A stretch of 64,000 nucleotides of DNA. It comes from Deltaproteobacteria bacterium (GTDB lineage Bacteria; Myxococcota_A; UBA9160; UBA4427). The DNA lies in NCBI GenBank assembly GCA_016713665.1, contig JADJOR010000011.1, positions 248,001-312,000 on the forward strand. Reading direction: 5' to 3'. The notes beneath the pieces are model-generated. The model had not been told where the DNA came from and searched no databases. It saw only the letters and a list, made by a program, of their open reading frames with translations. Both the position numbers and the translations under genes were made by a program. How positions within the stretch are numbered: position 1 is the first letter of the stretch; every line of letters begins with the position of its first letter. Of this stretch, positions 8,711-17,411 are shown piece after piece.

Positions 8711-9832
8711 CTAACGGAACTTCGGGATCACCCGCTCGCCGAGGTTCTTGATGGTCTCGAGCGCAGCCCACTGGGGCACCGTCCCCATCTGGATCAGGAA
8801 CATCACCTCGTCGGCCCCCGCGTCCTTCAACCGCTGGACGTAGGCGATGGCGTCCTCGACGCGGCCGTAGGCGTGGTTGGTGTTGAACATGCCGGTCGAC
8901 TCGGTGCCGGCCGTGATCTTCTCCTCGTGGAGATAGGCGACGAGCGCCTCACCCTCGGCCTTGAGCACCTCCTCGTCCGTCATGTCCGCGATCTCCGCCC
9001 GCGGCGGCGGCATCTCGACGCCGGGGCTGTACCAGTGGCGGATCGCCTCGGTGAAGTAGCGCTGACCGCGGTAGCCGATGGCGCGGGCCTTCTTCTCGTC
9101 GTCGAGCACGATCGCCGGGCACAGCGCCGCGAGGTGCTCATTCGGGAAGTCGGGGATCTGGCTCTCCTTCGTCCTGCGCTTGACCGCGGCGCGGTAGACC
9201 CGGTTCTTCTGCGCGATGTCGTCCGGACCCGCGAAGCCGAGGACGAGCGCGCCGAGGCCCCACTCGCCGGCCTGGTTGAGCGTCTCCTCGCGCGTGCAGG
9301 CGAGGTACATCGGCGGATGGGGATCCTGGTAGGGCTTCGGGAAGATCGGACGGCGCGGGATCTTCATGGTCGGGCTGTCGTGCTCGAAAACCTCCTCGCG
9401 CCACATGCGCGGGATCATGCGCGCCGACTCCTCGAGCTGGGCCGGAATCTCGTCCATCTCGGTCTGGAAGGCGCCCGCCTCCTGCGGCGTCCCGCCCTTG
9501 CCGATGCCGAAATCGACGCGGCCCTTGGTCAGCATGTCGAGCATGCCGATGCGCTCGGCGACCTTCACGGGATGGTTCATCTTGAAGGGCAGGCAGACGA
9601 CGCCGTGGCCGATGCGGATCCGCTCGGTCTTGCCGGCGACGTAGGCGAGGAAGGTCTCCGGCGCGCTCATGTGCGCATACCACTTGAGGCAGTGGTGCTC
9701 GACGGCCCAGATCCGGTCGAAGCCGACCTTCTCGCCGAGCACCGCCTGCTCGACCGACTCCTGCATGATCTCGTATTCGCCCTTGCGCGACGTGTCGACG
9801 ATCTGGGCCTCGAAAATCATGGAGAACTTCAC
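8711..9832 (-). CDS. LLM-class flavin-dependent oxidoreductase
   Basis: A 373-residue TIM-barrel enzyme of the bacterial luciferase-like superfamily (FMN- or F420-dependent monooxygenases/oxidoreductases). Characteristic features are the N-terminal strand MKFSMIFEAQ, the WAVEHH block at 42-47 and the GRVDFGIGKG block near 104-113. It starts with GTG at 9832, preceded at good spacing by GGAGG. Length is normal for the family. It is 58 bp upstream of the methyltransferase. The substrate is unknown; members of this branch are common in genomes that degrade hydrophobic or aromatic compounds. A second, shorter and distinct LLM protein lies at 14595. Confidence 0.92.
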   Translation of the reverse strand: MKFSMIFEAQIVDTSRKGEYEIMQESVEQAVLGEKVGFDRIWAVEHHCLKWYAHMSAPETFLAYVAGKTERIRIGHGVVCLPFKMNHPVKVAERIGMLDMLTKGRVDFGIGKGGTPQEAGAFQTEMDEIPAQLEESARMIPRMWREEVFEHDSPTMKIPRRPIFPKPYQDPHPPMYLACTREETLNQAGEWGLGALVLGFAGPDDIAQKNRVYRAAVKRRTKESQIPDFPNEHLAALCPAIVLDDEKKARAIGYRGQRYFTEAIRHWYSPGVEMPPPRAEIADMTDEEVLKAEGEALVAYLHEEKITAGTESTGMFNTNHAYGRVEDAIAYVQRLKDAGADEVMFLIQMGTVPQWAALETIKNLGERVIPKFR

Positions 9833-9954
9833 GGGCGAACCTCCTGCTCGCGGACCGTCTGTCCACGGACCGTCAATGGAGCGACTCTAACCAAACGGTC
9901 TCGAGCGAGGCAACGGGCCACAGGGGGGCGCCGCGGGGCCCGTCGACCACCTCG

Positions 9955-10872
9955 TCAGAACCAGCTGATCCCGTCCGTCGAGTTGCGGATGACGGTGTTG
10001 CGGCCGACGACGACGAACTGGCCGTCGGCGAAGGTGATGCCTTCGAGATGCTTGCCCGTCTGGGGATCGCGGAGCGTGAAGGTCAGGGCGTCGGGGGAGC
10101 TCAGGACGGTCCCGAAGTCGCCGACGACGACGAAGAGCCCGGCCCCGAACGCGACCTCGGCGAGACTGTCTGCGACGCCCGAGGAGCTCGCCGTCCAGGC
10201 GATGCCGTCGGGCGAAGTCAGGATGCGCCCCGCGTTGCCGACGGCGACGAAGAGATCGTTGCCCCATCCGATGCCGCGCAGATCGTCGCCGATGCCCGAA
10301 GTCCGAGCGGTCCAGACCTCGCCATCGGGGGAGGTCCGGATCGTCCCGTCGTCCCCGACCGCAACGAAGAGCCCCTCGGCGAAGACCACGCCGTTCAAGT
10401 CGAGCGACGTGCCGCTCGTCTCGACGGCCCACGCCCCCGCGTTGGCGGAGGTCAGGATCCGGCCATCGTCTCCGACGAGCAGGTAGAGCCCGACGCCGAA
10501 GGCGGCCCCGCGCATCGAGCGCGAGGTCGGCAGGAACTGGAAGAACCAGTTGGCGCTGTCGGTCGACGTGTACACGACGCCCTGATCGCCGGCCGCGACC
10601 CATTTGCCGTTGCCGTAGGTCAGCGCGTGGAGCGAGCCGCAGCAGTCGAGGCTCTGTCGCGTGAAGATCTCGCCGTCGGCGGAGTTCGCGAGGGTGTAGT
10701 CCTGGCCGACGGTGACGTAGGCCGAGTCGGCGAAGGCGACGGCGAACAGATGCGGATCGTCGACGAAGCCGTGGCCGTAGCTCCAACCGCCGCTGCTGCA
10801 ATCGCCGGCGACGAGCGCCAGGGCGAGCAGTCCGAGGGAAGCGACGAAGGGAAGCTTGCTCGCGATCGGCAT
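9955..10872 (-). CDS. Secreted repeat protein, Ycf48/BNR-like beta-propeller
   Basis: A 305-residue protein with an N-terminal signal sequence (about residues 1-24) ending near AGDC. The cysteine sits in a poor lipobox, so whether it is lipidated is unclear. The rest is six to seven repeats of about 40 residues with the core F-V-A-V-G-D-x-G-x-I-x-T-S-x-D-G-x-x-W, the pattern of Ycf48/BNR-type beta-propellers, found in the periplasm or on the cell surface. No catalytic motif is visible; a binding or scaffold role is an inference. ATG at 10872 has TGGAG upstream. It is divergent from the M50 protease gene (about 180 bp apart) and appears monocistronic. Confidence 0.85.
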   Translation of the reverse strand: MPIASKLPFVASLGLLALALVAGDCSSGGWSYGHGFVDDPHLFAVAFADSAYVTVGQDYTLANSADGEIFTRQSLDCCGSLHALTYGNGKWVAAGDQGVVYTSTDSANWFFQFLPTSRSMRGAAFGVGLYLLVGDDGRILTSANAGAWAVETSGTSLDLNGVVFAEGLFVAVGDDGTIRTSPDGEVWTARTSGIGDDLRGIGWGNDLFVAVGNAGRILTSPDGIAWTASSSGVADSLAEVAFGAGLFVVVGDFGTVLSSPDALTFTLRDPQTGKHLEGITFADGQFVVVGRNTVIRNSTDGISWF

Positions 10873-11059
10873 GGGGTCTCCAGGATCAGTCGGGCCCGGG
10901 CATCCGGTCGAGCCGCCTTTCGCGGACGCGACCGGACCCCGAGCATGGTCCGTGCCCGGGGGACCGCAAGGCGGTCTGCGCGTGCGAGCTTGCCCGGAGC
11001 GATGAGGCCCGCCATCGTCGCAGGGCGCGGCAGCGGCTCGTCGACGGGGGACGGTGACG

Positions 11060-12154
11060 ATGAAATGGTCCTTCCAGATCGCCGAATATCGCGGAATCGC
11101 GGTCTACGTCCACGCCACCTTCCTGATCCTGATCGGGATGGTGGTGCTCTCGCACTGGGCCGTGGGTCACGACCTCATGAAGGCGCTCGAGGGCGCCGCC
11201 TTCATGCTGGCCCTCTTCGCCTGCATCGTGCTGCACGAGTTCGGCCATGCGCTGACGGCCCTGCACTTCGGCATCCGGACGAAGGACATCACGCTCTACC
11301 CGATCGGCGGGGTGGCGCGCCTCGAACGGATGCCGGAAGAGCCGATCCACGAGCTCCAGGTCGCCTTCGCCGGGCCCGCGGTGAACGTCGCGATCGCTTT
11401 CGCGCTCTTCCTGGGACTGCGCCTCTCGGGCTCGCTCGGCCCGATCGAGAGCCTGAACATGACGAGCGGCCCGCTGCTCGTGCGGATCATGCTCGCCAAC
11501 GCGGGCCTCGCCGCCTTCAACCTGCTGCCGGCCTTCCCGATGGACGGCGGACGCGTGCTGCGTGCCGCGCTCGCGACCCGTCTCGACTACGCCCGCGCGA
11601 CGCGCATCGCGGCGACGGCGGGCCAGGCGATGGCCCTGCTCTTCGGACTGGTCGGCTTCTTCGCGAATCCCTTCCTGATGTTCATCGCGCTCTTCGTCTG
11701 GATCGGCGCCGCCCAGGAGGCGGGCCAGGTCGAGATGCGCTCCGCCCTCCAGGGCCTCTCCGTCGCCCGGGCGATGGAGACGGCCTACCGCTCGCTCTCG
11801 CCCGACGACCCGCTCACGCTCGCCGTCGACGCGACGCTCGCCTCTTCGCAGCAGGACTTCCCGGTCGTCGTGGCCAATCAGGTCGTCGGGCTGCTGACCC
11901 GCCATGACCTGCTCGAGGGCCTCGCCCGCCGCGGCGCGAGCTCGCCGGTCGCCGATTCGATGCGCCGCGAATTCGTCACCGCCGACGCCAGTGAAACGCT
12001 CGAGGCCGCGCTTCGAAAGCTCGAGGGCGGCAACGTGCGCAGCGTGCCCGTGCTCTCCGACGGGCGCCTTGCCGGCCTCGTGACCCTCGACAACGTCGGC
12101 GATCTGCTGGCGATCCGGGCGGCGCTCGCGCGCAGGCCCGGATCGGGCGCGTAG
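11060..12154 (+). CDS. Site-2-type (M50) metalloprotease with C-terminal CBS pair
   Basis: A polytopic membrane protease of the SpoIVFB/S2P-like group. HEFGH (residues 59-63 from the ATG) gives the zinc-binding helix with catalytic Glu60. FPMDGGR near residue 160 supplies the third zinc ligand Asp162. About six hydrophobic segments span residues 10-225. The C-terminal 120 residues form two CBS motifs, nucleotide-sensing modules found fused to this peptidase subgroup. Such proteases cut single-pass membrane substrates such as anti-sigma factors; no candidate substrate is adjacent. Two starts are possible: GTG at 11054 and ATG at 11060. The ATG is chosen because GGGGGA lies at better spacing. 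Confidence 0.93.
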   Translation: MKWSFQIAEYRGIAVYVHATFLILIGMVVLSHWAVGHDLMKALEGAAFMLALFACIVLHEFGHALTALHFGIRTKDITLYPIGGVARLERMPEEPIHELQVAFAGPAVNVAIAFALFLGLRLSGSLGPIESLNMTSGPLLVRIMLANAGLAAFNLLPAFPMDGGRVLRAALATRLDYARATRIAATAGQAMALLFGLVGFFANPFLMFIALFVWIGAAQEAGQVEMRSALQGLSVARAMETAYRSLSPDDPLTLAVDATLASSQQDFPVVVANQVVGLLTRHDLLEGLARRGASSPVADSMRREFVTADASETLEAALRKLEGGNVRSVPVLSDGRLAGLVTLDNVGDLLAIRAALARRPGSGA

Positions 12155-12197
12155 GGCGGGCGGACTCCGGCCGCGCGGCGACGTCGCTCGACGCCGC

Positions 12198-13745
12198 TCA
12201 GCGCGGCCCGCGCTTGCGCCGGACCGTCGCCATCAGGATCGCGAGATCGACGGGCTCGCCTTCCGCCGGGATCTCGACGCGCGGTGCGCGCGGGGGCTTC
12301 GCTGTCGTTCGCGCGGCCGCCGCCTCGAGCTCGGCCAGGACCTCAGCGAGCCGATCGGCGAAGAGCCACGGATCCGGCACCAGCCGCGGATCGACGAGGA
12401 ATCCGACGTCGACCTGGTCGTCGTGGGAGACCGCCGTCACGTTCATGCCGCTGCCGACCTGCAGCATCGACATCGGATAGAGCTCCTCGACGCGGGCCCC
12501 GGCCATGTAGGTCGGGATCGGCAGCCCGCGCACGTTCGAGCAGACGAGGTTGCCGGGCATCGGGGCGATGCGCGGGGCGCGGTGGGCCGTCTGCATGACG
12601 AAATGCAGGGCGGCCGGGGCGAGGGACTCGCCGAGGGCGGTGATGAACTCGAAGGCGCCTTCGCGCGTGCGCTGCTTCGCGCCGTCGGCGCTCTCGTGGA
12701 TCGCCCGGAGCCGCTCGACGGGATCGGCGAGATGGGTGGCGAGGCGGACGGGCATGCTGGTCAGCTGATTGCCCATGCTCTGGTCTCCCGCCTCCCGCAA
12801 CGAGACCGGACAGAGCGCCACCAGCGAAGCCTCGGGCAGCTCGCCCCGCTCGAGCAGCACGCTGCGCAGCGCGCCGCCGACCAGCGCCAGCAGCACGTCG
12901 TTCAGCTTGACCCCGAAATGCTTCTTCAGCTCGCGGAGCGGAGAGAGCGGCAGCTTCGTGAACGCGAAGTCCCGATGGCGCGACAGTCGACTGGCGTTCC
13001 AGGAAACCCGGGGCACGATCTCTTCGTCGCCCGCGAACAGCGATTGCGGCAACGCCCGCACCAGCGCGCCGGGCAGCGCCGTCGGCACCCGCGCGAACGC
13101 CCGCAGCGCCCGGCCGGCGTGCATCGCCATCCGCGCCTGCCGGCGAAGTCCGTTCTCGACGACGCGTCGGCCCATCTCCCAGGGCTTCGGGGCACGGGGC
13201 AGCCCCTCCTCCGCGCCGGTCGCCGCGATCGGCGTCTGGCCGGGCTCGGGCGAGAGATCCATCAGGATCTCGGTGAGACCCATGCCCGATTGGCCGTCGA
13301 CGAGGCAATGATGGAGCTTGATCAGGACGGCGATGCGGCCGCTCTCGAGGCCTTCGATCCACCAGCACTCCCAGAGCGGCCGCGCGCGATCGAGGGGCTG
13401 GGCGTGGAGGAAGCTCGAGAGGCGCGCGAGCGTCGTGCGATCACCGGGGGCCGCGAGGGCGACGCGGCGGACGTGCTCGCGCACGTCGAAGGCCGGGTCT
13501 TCGATCCAGTAGGCGCAGTCGAGCCCCAGCGGCACCTCGCGCAGCTTCCAGCGCAGGCGCGGGATCAGGGCGATGCGTTGCGACAGGACCTCGAGGAAGG
13601 TCTCGAAGCCGAAGTCGGCGCGGGTCGCAGGATCCAGGATCGAGAGCCCCGCGATGTGGCAGGGCGCTTCGGCGGTCTCCATCGCGACGAACACGGCATC
13701 GCCATCGGCGAGCTGATGGATCACGCGACCGTCGGACGTCGTCAT
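12198..13745 (-). CDS. Wax ester synthase / diacylglycerol acyltransferase family protein
   Basis: A WS/DGAT-family protein of about 515 residues. The catalytic motif HHCLVDG (H145, H146, D150, G151 from the chosen start) sits in the usual place; the PLWECWWIEG block precedes it, and PGNLVCSNVRG plus the C-terminal VDVGFLVDPRLV region match the family. These enzymes transfer acyl groups from acyl-CoA to fatty alcohols or diacylglycerol at the inner membrane surface and make storage lipid. An in-frame ATG at 13766 would add seven residues. The ATG at 13745 was preferred because GGAG lies 10 nt upstream and the protein then begins near the usual family N-terminus. The upstream gene on this strand ends about 220 bp away, so it probably has its own promoter. 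Confidence 0.92.
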   Translation of the reverse strand: MTTSDGRVIHQLADGDAVFVAMETAEAPCHIAGLSILDPATRADFGFETFLEVLSQRIALIPRLRWKLREVPLGLDCAYWIEDPAFDVREHVRRVALAAPGDRTTLARLSSFLHAQPLDRARPLWECWWIEGLESGRIAVLIKLHHCLVDGQSGMGLTEILMDLSPEPGQTPIAATGAEEGLPRAPKPWEMGRRVVENGLRRQARMAMHAGRALRAFARVPTALPGALVRALPQSLFAGDEEIVPRVSWNASRLSRHRDFAFTKLPLSPLRELKKHFGVKLNDVLLALVGGALRSVLLERGELPEASLVALCPVSLREAGDQSMGNQLTSMPVRLATHLADPVERLRAIHESADGAKQRTREGAFEFITALGESLAPAALHFVMQTAHRAPRIAPMPGNLVCSNVRGLPIPTYMAGARVEELYPMSMLQVGSGMNVTAVSHDDQVDVGFLVDPRLVPDPWLFADRLAEVLAELEAAAARTTAKPPRAPRVEIPAEGEPVDLAILMATVRRKRGPR

Positions 13746-13965
13746 CGCGGGATCGCTCCATGGCATGTCGTGCCGCGAGCAACGCGCATCGCGAGCTCTC
13801 CAGCTGGACGGTGTGGACCGATCGAAAGCGGGGGGATCGGGTCGGAGCGTAACGGCAATCCCGACGGATTGCAGCCCTCGCGGATCAATCGTCACACCGT
13901 CGTCGACGAGGTGTCGACTCCCGTCGAGCCGGTGCCGCGTACGAGCACGGGTCCCGGGTCGGCTT

Positions 13966-14505
13966 CTAGAAGCGGAGCGTGGCGTGGAAACCCTGACGTC
14001 GATCGTCGAGGGCGAGTCCCCAATCGAAGCTCGGCTTCGGCTTGCGGGCCCCGATCGCCCCGCCCTCCATCCGCAGGCGATGCATCTCGAGACGCAGCTC
14101 GCGCCGCGCCTGCAACCGTTCGGAGAGACGCGGTCCCATGATCACGAGGGTGATCGCCCCGACGACGATGGCCGCACCGGAGCCGGCGGTGAGCCCCCAG
14201 CGCGTCTCGTCGGAGCAGTTCCAGTAGCCCGGGCAGTTGTACTGGGCCGAGACGATCGTCGAGAGGCCCCCCTGCAGAATCAGGACGCCTGCGGCGACCC
14301 CGAAGACGGAGCCCGTCAGCGAGATCCGATCCCGCTCGTCCTCGAGCGCCTGGATCCGGGCCTCGAGCGCCGCGTCCTGCATGGGCGCTTCTTCCGCGCG
14401 CACCGGCCGCCCTGGCCCGACCAGCCCCAGCGCGCAAGCGAGCGCGAAGCCGAGGACCCTGCGTCGCACGGGCGAGCGCCACGAACGCTCCGCCATCCTG
14501 ACCAT
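13966..14505 (-). CDS. Hypothetical envelope protein with signal peptide and two hydrophobic segments
   Basis: A 179-residue protein I do not recognise. It begins with a positively charged signal sequence (about 1-37, ending VRA before an EEAP mature start). A short helical, coiled-coil-prone stretch follows (about 45-60), then hydrophobic segments at about 63-80 and 106-124. Two cysteines (in PGYWNCSDE and just before it) lie between them. The C-terminus is basic and ends in HATLRF, a terminal Phe reminiscent of outer-membrane protein ends. ATG at 14505 follows a GGGGGGA stretch at suitable spacing. It is divergent from the LLM gene at 14595. Similar small two-helix proteins are sometimes linked to envelope secretion systems, but no function can be assigned. 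Confidence 0.7.
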   Translation of the reverse strand: MVRMAERSWRSPVRRRVLGFALACALGLVGPGRPVRAEEAPMQDAALEARIQALEDERDRISLTGSVFGVAAGVLILQGGLSTIVSAQYNCPGYWNCSDETRWGLTAGSGAAIVVGAITLVIMGPRLSERLQARRELRLEMHRLRMEGGAIGARKPKPSFDWGLALDDRRQGFHATLRF

Positions 14506-14594
14506 GAGCCCCGTCCCCCCATCCTGCGGACCGACCCGTTGGACCGTAACCCATCGCCTGGGCGGACGGACCGTCCCGTGACAGACTCCCTGCC

Positions 14595-15536
14595 ATGAAC
14601 CCGACCCCGCTCGCCGCCGGAAGCATCTCCCTTCGACTCTATGCCGCCGCCCTCGACGCCGAGGCGATCCTCGAGGAGCTCTGCGCCCAGGCGGCGACCG
14701 GCGCCCGCGCGGGCTTCGACGGCGTGATGTTCGCGGAGCACCACGGCGGCTTCGCCCACTACCTCCCGAACCCGATGCAGCTCGCGGCCTTCGCCCTCGA
14801 CGCGATGGAGACGGGCTGGGCCGCCGCTTGTCCGATCCTGCTACCGCTTCGCCACTGGACGCAGACCGCCGAGGACATCGCCTGGCTCGCGGCACGCCAT
14901 CCGGGCCGCGTCGGCGCGGGCTTCGGGGTCGGCGGGCTCGCGCAGGACTTCGAGATGGCGGACCTCGACTGGGCCGCGCGCTTTCGATGTTATGTGGACG
15001 CGCTGCCGCGGGTCGTGGCCGCGCTGCGCGGGCAGGCGCCGGATCCGCTCGGGCGCGACGTCGCGATCCGGCGCTGTGCGCAGGCGCCGGTGCCCGTCGT
15101 CGTGGCGGCGCAGGCGCCGAAGGCGGTGCAGCGGGCGGCAGCCCTCGGCGTCGGCCTGCTCTACGACTCGCTGCAGACGCCGGAGCATCTGGCCGACCTC
15201 TCGCGGATCCACGACGAAGCGGGGGGCCCCGCGCAGCGCATCCTGATCCGCCGCGTCTGGCTGGGCCGCCCGCCCGACGAGGCGGCCGAGGGTCAGCTCG
15301 CCTTCTACAAGAGCTACACGTCGGAGAAGACCCAGTCGAGCTGGGGCGGCAACGAGCTCGTCGCCGACGAGAGCGCCGAGCGCCTCGCGGAGCGGCTTGT
15401 CGAGGCCGCCCGCCAGACCGGCTCCCAGGCGCTCAACCTGCGGGTCCACCAGATGGGCGTCGACCACGCGGCGATCCGCGACCAGATCGAGCGCCTGGGC
15501 CGCGAGATGCTGCCGCATCTGCGCGCACGGCTTTGA
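14595..15536 (+). CDS. LLM-class flavin-dependent oxidoreductase
   Basis: A 313-residue luciferase-like TIM-barrel protein, shorter than and clearly distinct from the one at 8711. Family landmarks are FAEHH at 46-50, the GRVGAGFGVGG block at 104-114 (flavin phosphate region) and the later strand VPVVVAAQAPKAV. It probably binds FMN or F420; the reaction is unknown. It converges with a SnoaL-like gene, with stops 5 bp apart. The ATG has only a weak upstream purine stretch. Confidence 0.9.
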   Translation: MNPTPLAAGSISLRLYAAALDAEAILEELCAQAATGARAGFDGVMFAEHHGGFAHYLPNPMQLAAFALDAMETGWAAACPILLPLRHWTQTAEDIAWLAARHPGRVGAGFGVGGLAQDFEMADLDWAARFRCYVDALPRVVAALRGQAPDPLGRDVAIRRCAQAPVPVVVAAQAPKAVQRAAALGVGLLYDSLQTPEHLADLSRIHDEAGGPAQRILIRRVWLGRPPDEAAEGQLAFYKSYTSEKTQSSWGGNELVADESAERLAERLVEAARQTGSQALNLRVHQMGVDHAAIRDQIERLGREMLPHLRARL

Positions 15537-15541
15537 AGGGC

Positions 15542-15925
15542 TCAGGCGCCCCCCGTCATCGCCTTCGTGAACTGGGCCAGGTCGAAGTAGTCGCGCCAGG
15601 CCTTGATCTTGTCGCCCTCGAACTCGAAGACGCCCATCACGCCGGCCTCGACCCAGCGGCCGCCGATCTTGAAGCGATCGGTCCGCTCGTTGAGCACGGT
15701 GCCGTTCGGCGACTCGCCCTGATGGTGCACCCGGAACTCGATCGCCTCGGCCATGCCGGCGAAGCCCTCGATCGTCTTGCGGATCATCTCGAGCCCGACG
15801 TTCGGGGGATCGATCGGGACGTTGGTGTAGACGGCGTCGGGCGTGAAGAACGACATGATCAGGTCGACGTCCTTCGTGGTCCAGGCGGCGATGAAGCGGT
15901 CGACGATCTCGGCGTGGCGTGCCAT
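15542..15925 (-). CDS. SnoaL / limonene-epoxide-hydrolase-like protein
   Basis: A 127-residue NTF2-fold protein. The N-terminal helix MARHAEIVDRFIAAW, the FFTPDAVYTN strand and the C-terminal block GVFEFEGDKIKAWRDYFD are typical of LEH/SnoaL-type small hydrolases and isomerases. An upstream frame extension to 16051 exists, but ATG at 15925 is preceded by GAGGAGAC at good spacing and fits family length. It lies next to a P450 (divergent, about 190 bp) and an LLM flavoenzyme (convergent). That grouping suggests a small oxidative pathway in which it could open an epoxide or rearrange an intermediate; this is inference from context. Confidence 0.88.
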   Translation of the reverse strand: MARHAEIVDRFIAAWTTKDVDLIMSFFTPDAVYTNVPIDPPNVGLEMIRKTIEGFAGMAEAIEFRVHHQGESPNGTVLNERTDRFKIGGRWVEAGVMGVFEFEGDKIKAWRDYFDLAQFTKAMTGGA

Positions 15926-16113
15926 GGCGGGGGTCTCCTCTCGATTCGAATCGGGAATCGGATGGGGGAAGCAGATCGGGCACCATCGGTCCCCGGACGG
16001 CAGACGCGTAGCGAAGCCGCGCGGGTTTCCCCATGCCGCGCTCGGTGCCATGCTTGCCGCCGAACCCGGGCCGGCCTGCGCAGCCGCCCGCTCCGAGAGC
16101 GAGGATCCGCCCC

Positions 16114-17331
16114 ATGCGCGAAGCGATTCCGGTCCTCCCGATGGCCGATCCCGACTACTGGCAGGATCCCTATCCCGTCTTCCGCGCCCTGCGCGAGCAG
16201 CACCGAGTTGCCCAGAACGAGCAGGGCCACGTCGTGCCCCTCCATTGGCAGGACGCCGCCTGGGCGGTCAAGGGCACCGACTTCATCGCCGAGGGCATCG
16301 AGGTCCTCGAGCGCCGCGGCTTCAAGCCCGGCGATCCGATGCACACCTGGCGCAGCAACGCGATCGGCGTGATGGAGGGCGAGAGCCACCGCCGCGTCCG
16401 CTCCTTCGCGACCGGCGCGCTCTCGAAGCGCAACATGGACTCGATCCGCCCCCTGATCCGCAAGCACGCCCACGCCCTGCTCGACCGCGCGTCCGGCGAA
16501 GCCGAGCTCGACGTCCACCGCGACTTCGCCTCCCCCCTCCCCCGCCTCGTCATGATGGATTTCCTCGGCATCGGGCCCGACGAGCTCTCGGGCTCCTTCG
16601 CCGCCATGTCCCGGGTCAACATCGTCGACTGCTTCGGCCCGCGCGTGACGCCCGAGCTGCGCACCGCGGCGAACGAGGCGATCCAGAAGTCGATGGACCA
16701 CGTCGCCGGTCTCTACGCGAAGCGACGCGTCGAGCCCCGCGACGATCTGCTGACCCATCTCGTGCAGGCGAAGGACGAGCAGGGCGCGCTCTCCCACGGC
16801 GAGCTGATCACCCTCTTCTCGACCATCTTCGGCTCGGGCGCCAGCACGACCAGCGTGCTCGCGAGCGGCATCCTCGAGCTCGCCCGCCACCCCGAGCAGG
16901 CCGCGCTCTTCCGCAGCGATCCCGAGCGCTGGAAGCGGGGCGTCACCGAGGAGACCCTGCGCTTCCGGCCGGCCATCATCGCGATCGGCCAGAAATCCGC
17001 CGTCGCACAGACCGCCTTCGGCATCCCCTTCGCGAAGGAGGAGCCGATCGCCGTCGTGCTGGGCGCCGCCAATCGCGACCCGGTGCGCTGGGACGATCCC
17101 GAACGCTTCGACATCCGCCGCGACCCGAGCAACATGTCGCTCACCTTCGGCATGGGTGCCCATTTCTGCCTCGGCCACGCGATGGCCCGGGCGACCCTCG
17201 ACGAGGCGCTCGCGTGCTTCATCGAGCGCTGCGAGGAAATCGCGCTCGCGAACGAGCCGCGCTGGATCCCCTTCGTGATGGAGAACAAGCTCGATCGGCT
17301 GGTGATCCGACGGAGGACGCCGAGCGCCTGA
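16114..17331 (+). CDS. Cytochrome P450
   Basis: A soluble bacterial P450 of 405 residues. The heme loop FGMGAHFCLG carries the thiolate ligand Cys352, and the K-helix ExxR is E280-R283. The I-helix oxygen-activation motif reads GSGASTTS (240-247): the usual acidic residue before the Thr is replaced by Ser, although the Thr is kept. ATG at 16114 is taken as the start; an open frame reaches 16033, but that extension is Pro/Arg-rich and lacks family similarity. No ferredoxin or reductase gene is adjacent, so electron partners must lie elsewhere. The substrate is unknown; nearby LLM and SnoaL genes suggest oxidation of a hydrophobic compound. Confidence 0.95.
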   Translation: MREAIPVLPMADPDYWQDPYPVFRALREQHRVAQNEQGHVVPLHWQDAAWAVKGTDFIAEGIEVLERRGFKPGDPMHTWRSNAIGVMEGESHRRVRSFATGALSKRNMDSIRPLIRKHAHALLDRASGEAELDVHRDFASPLPRLVMMDFLGIGPDELSGSFAAMSRVNIVDCFGPRVTPELRTAANEAIQKSMDHVAGLYAKRRVEPRDDLLTHLVQAKDEQGALSHGELITLFSTIFGSGASTTSVLASGILELARHPEQAALFRSDPERWKRGVTEETLRFRPAIIAIGQKSAVAQTAFGIPFAKEEPIAVVLGAANRDPVRWDDPERFDIRRDPSNMSLTFGMGAHFCLGHAMARATLDEALACFIERCEEIALANEPRWIPFVMENKLDRLVIRRRTPSA

Positions 17332-17411
17332 GCCGACGCGCGCTGCGCGCCGCCCCGTCCCGGGACGCGCGATCGAGTGACTCGCCCATCGGGCTCACCT
17401 ACCCTGCGGCG

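Noticed and set aside
4468..8751. 1427-codon open frame crossing the kinase gene and its neighbours
   Set aside because: Overlaps three well-supported genes on both strands; sequence is low-complexity Arg/Pro/Glu.
9913..9943. Hairpin ACGGGCC/GGCCCGT after the beta-propeller gene
   Set aside because: Seven-base arms with a 17 nt loop and no U-tract; too weak to call a terminator.
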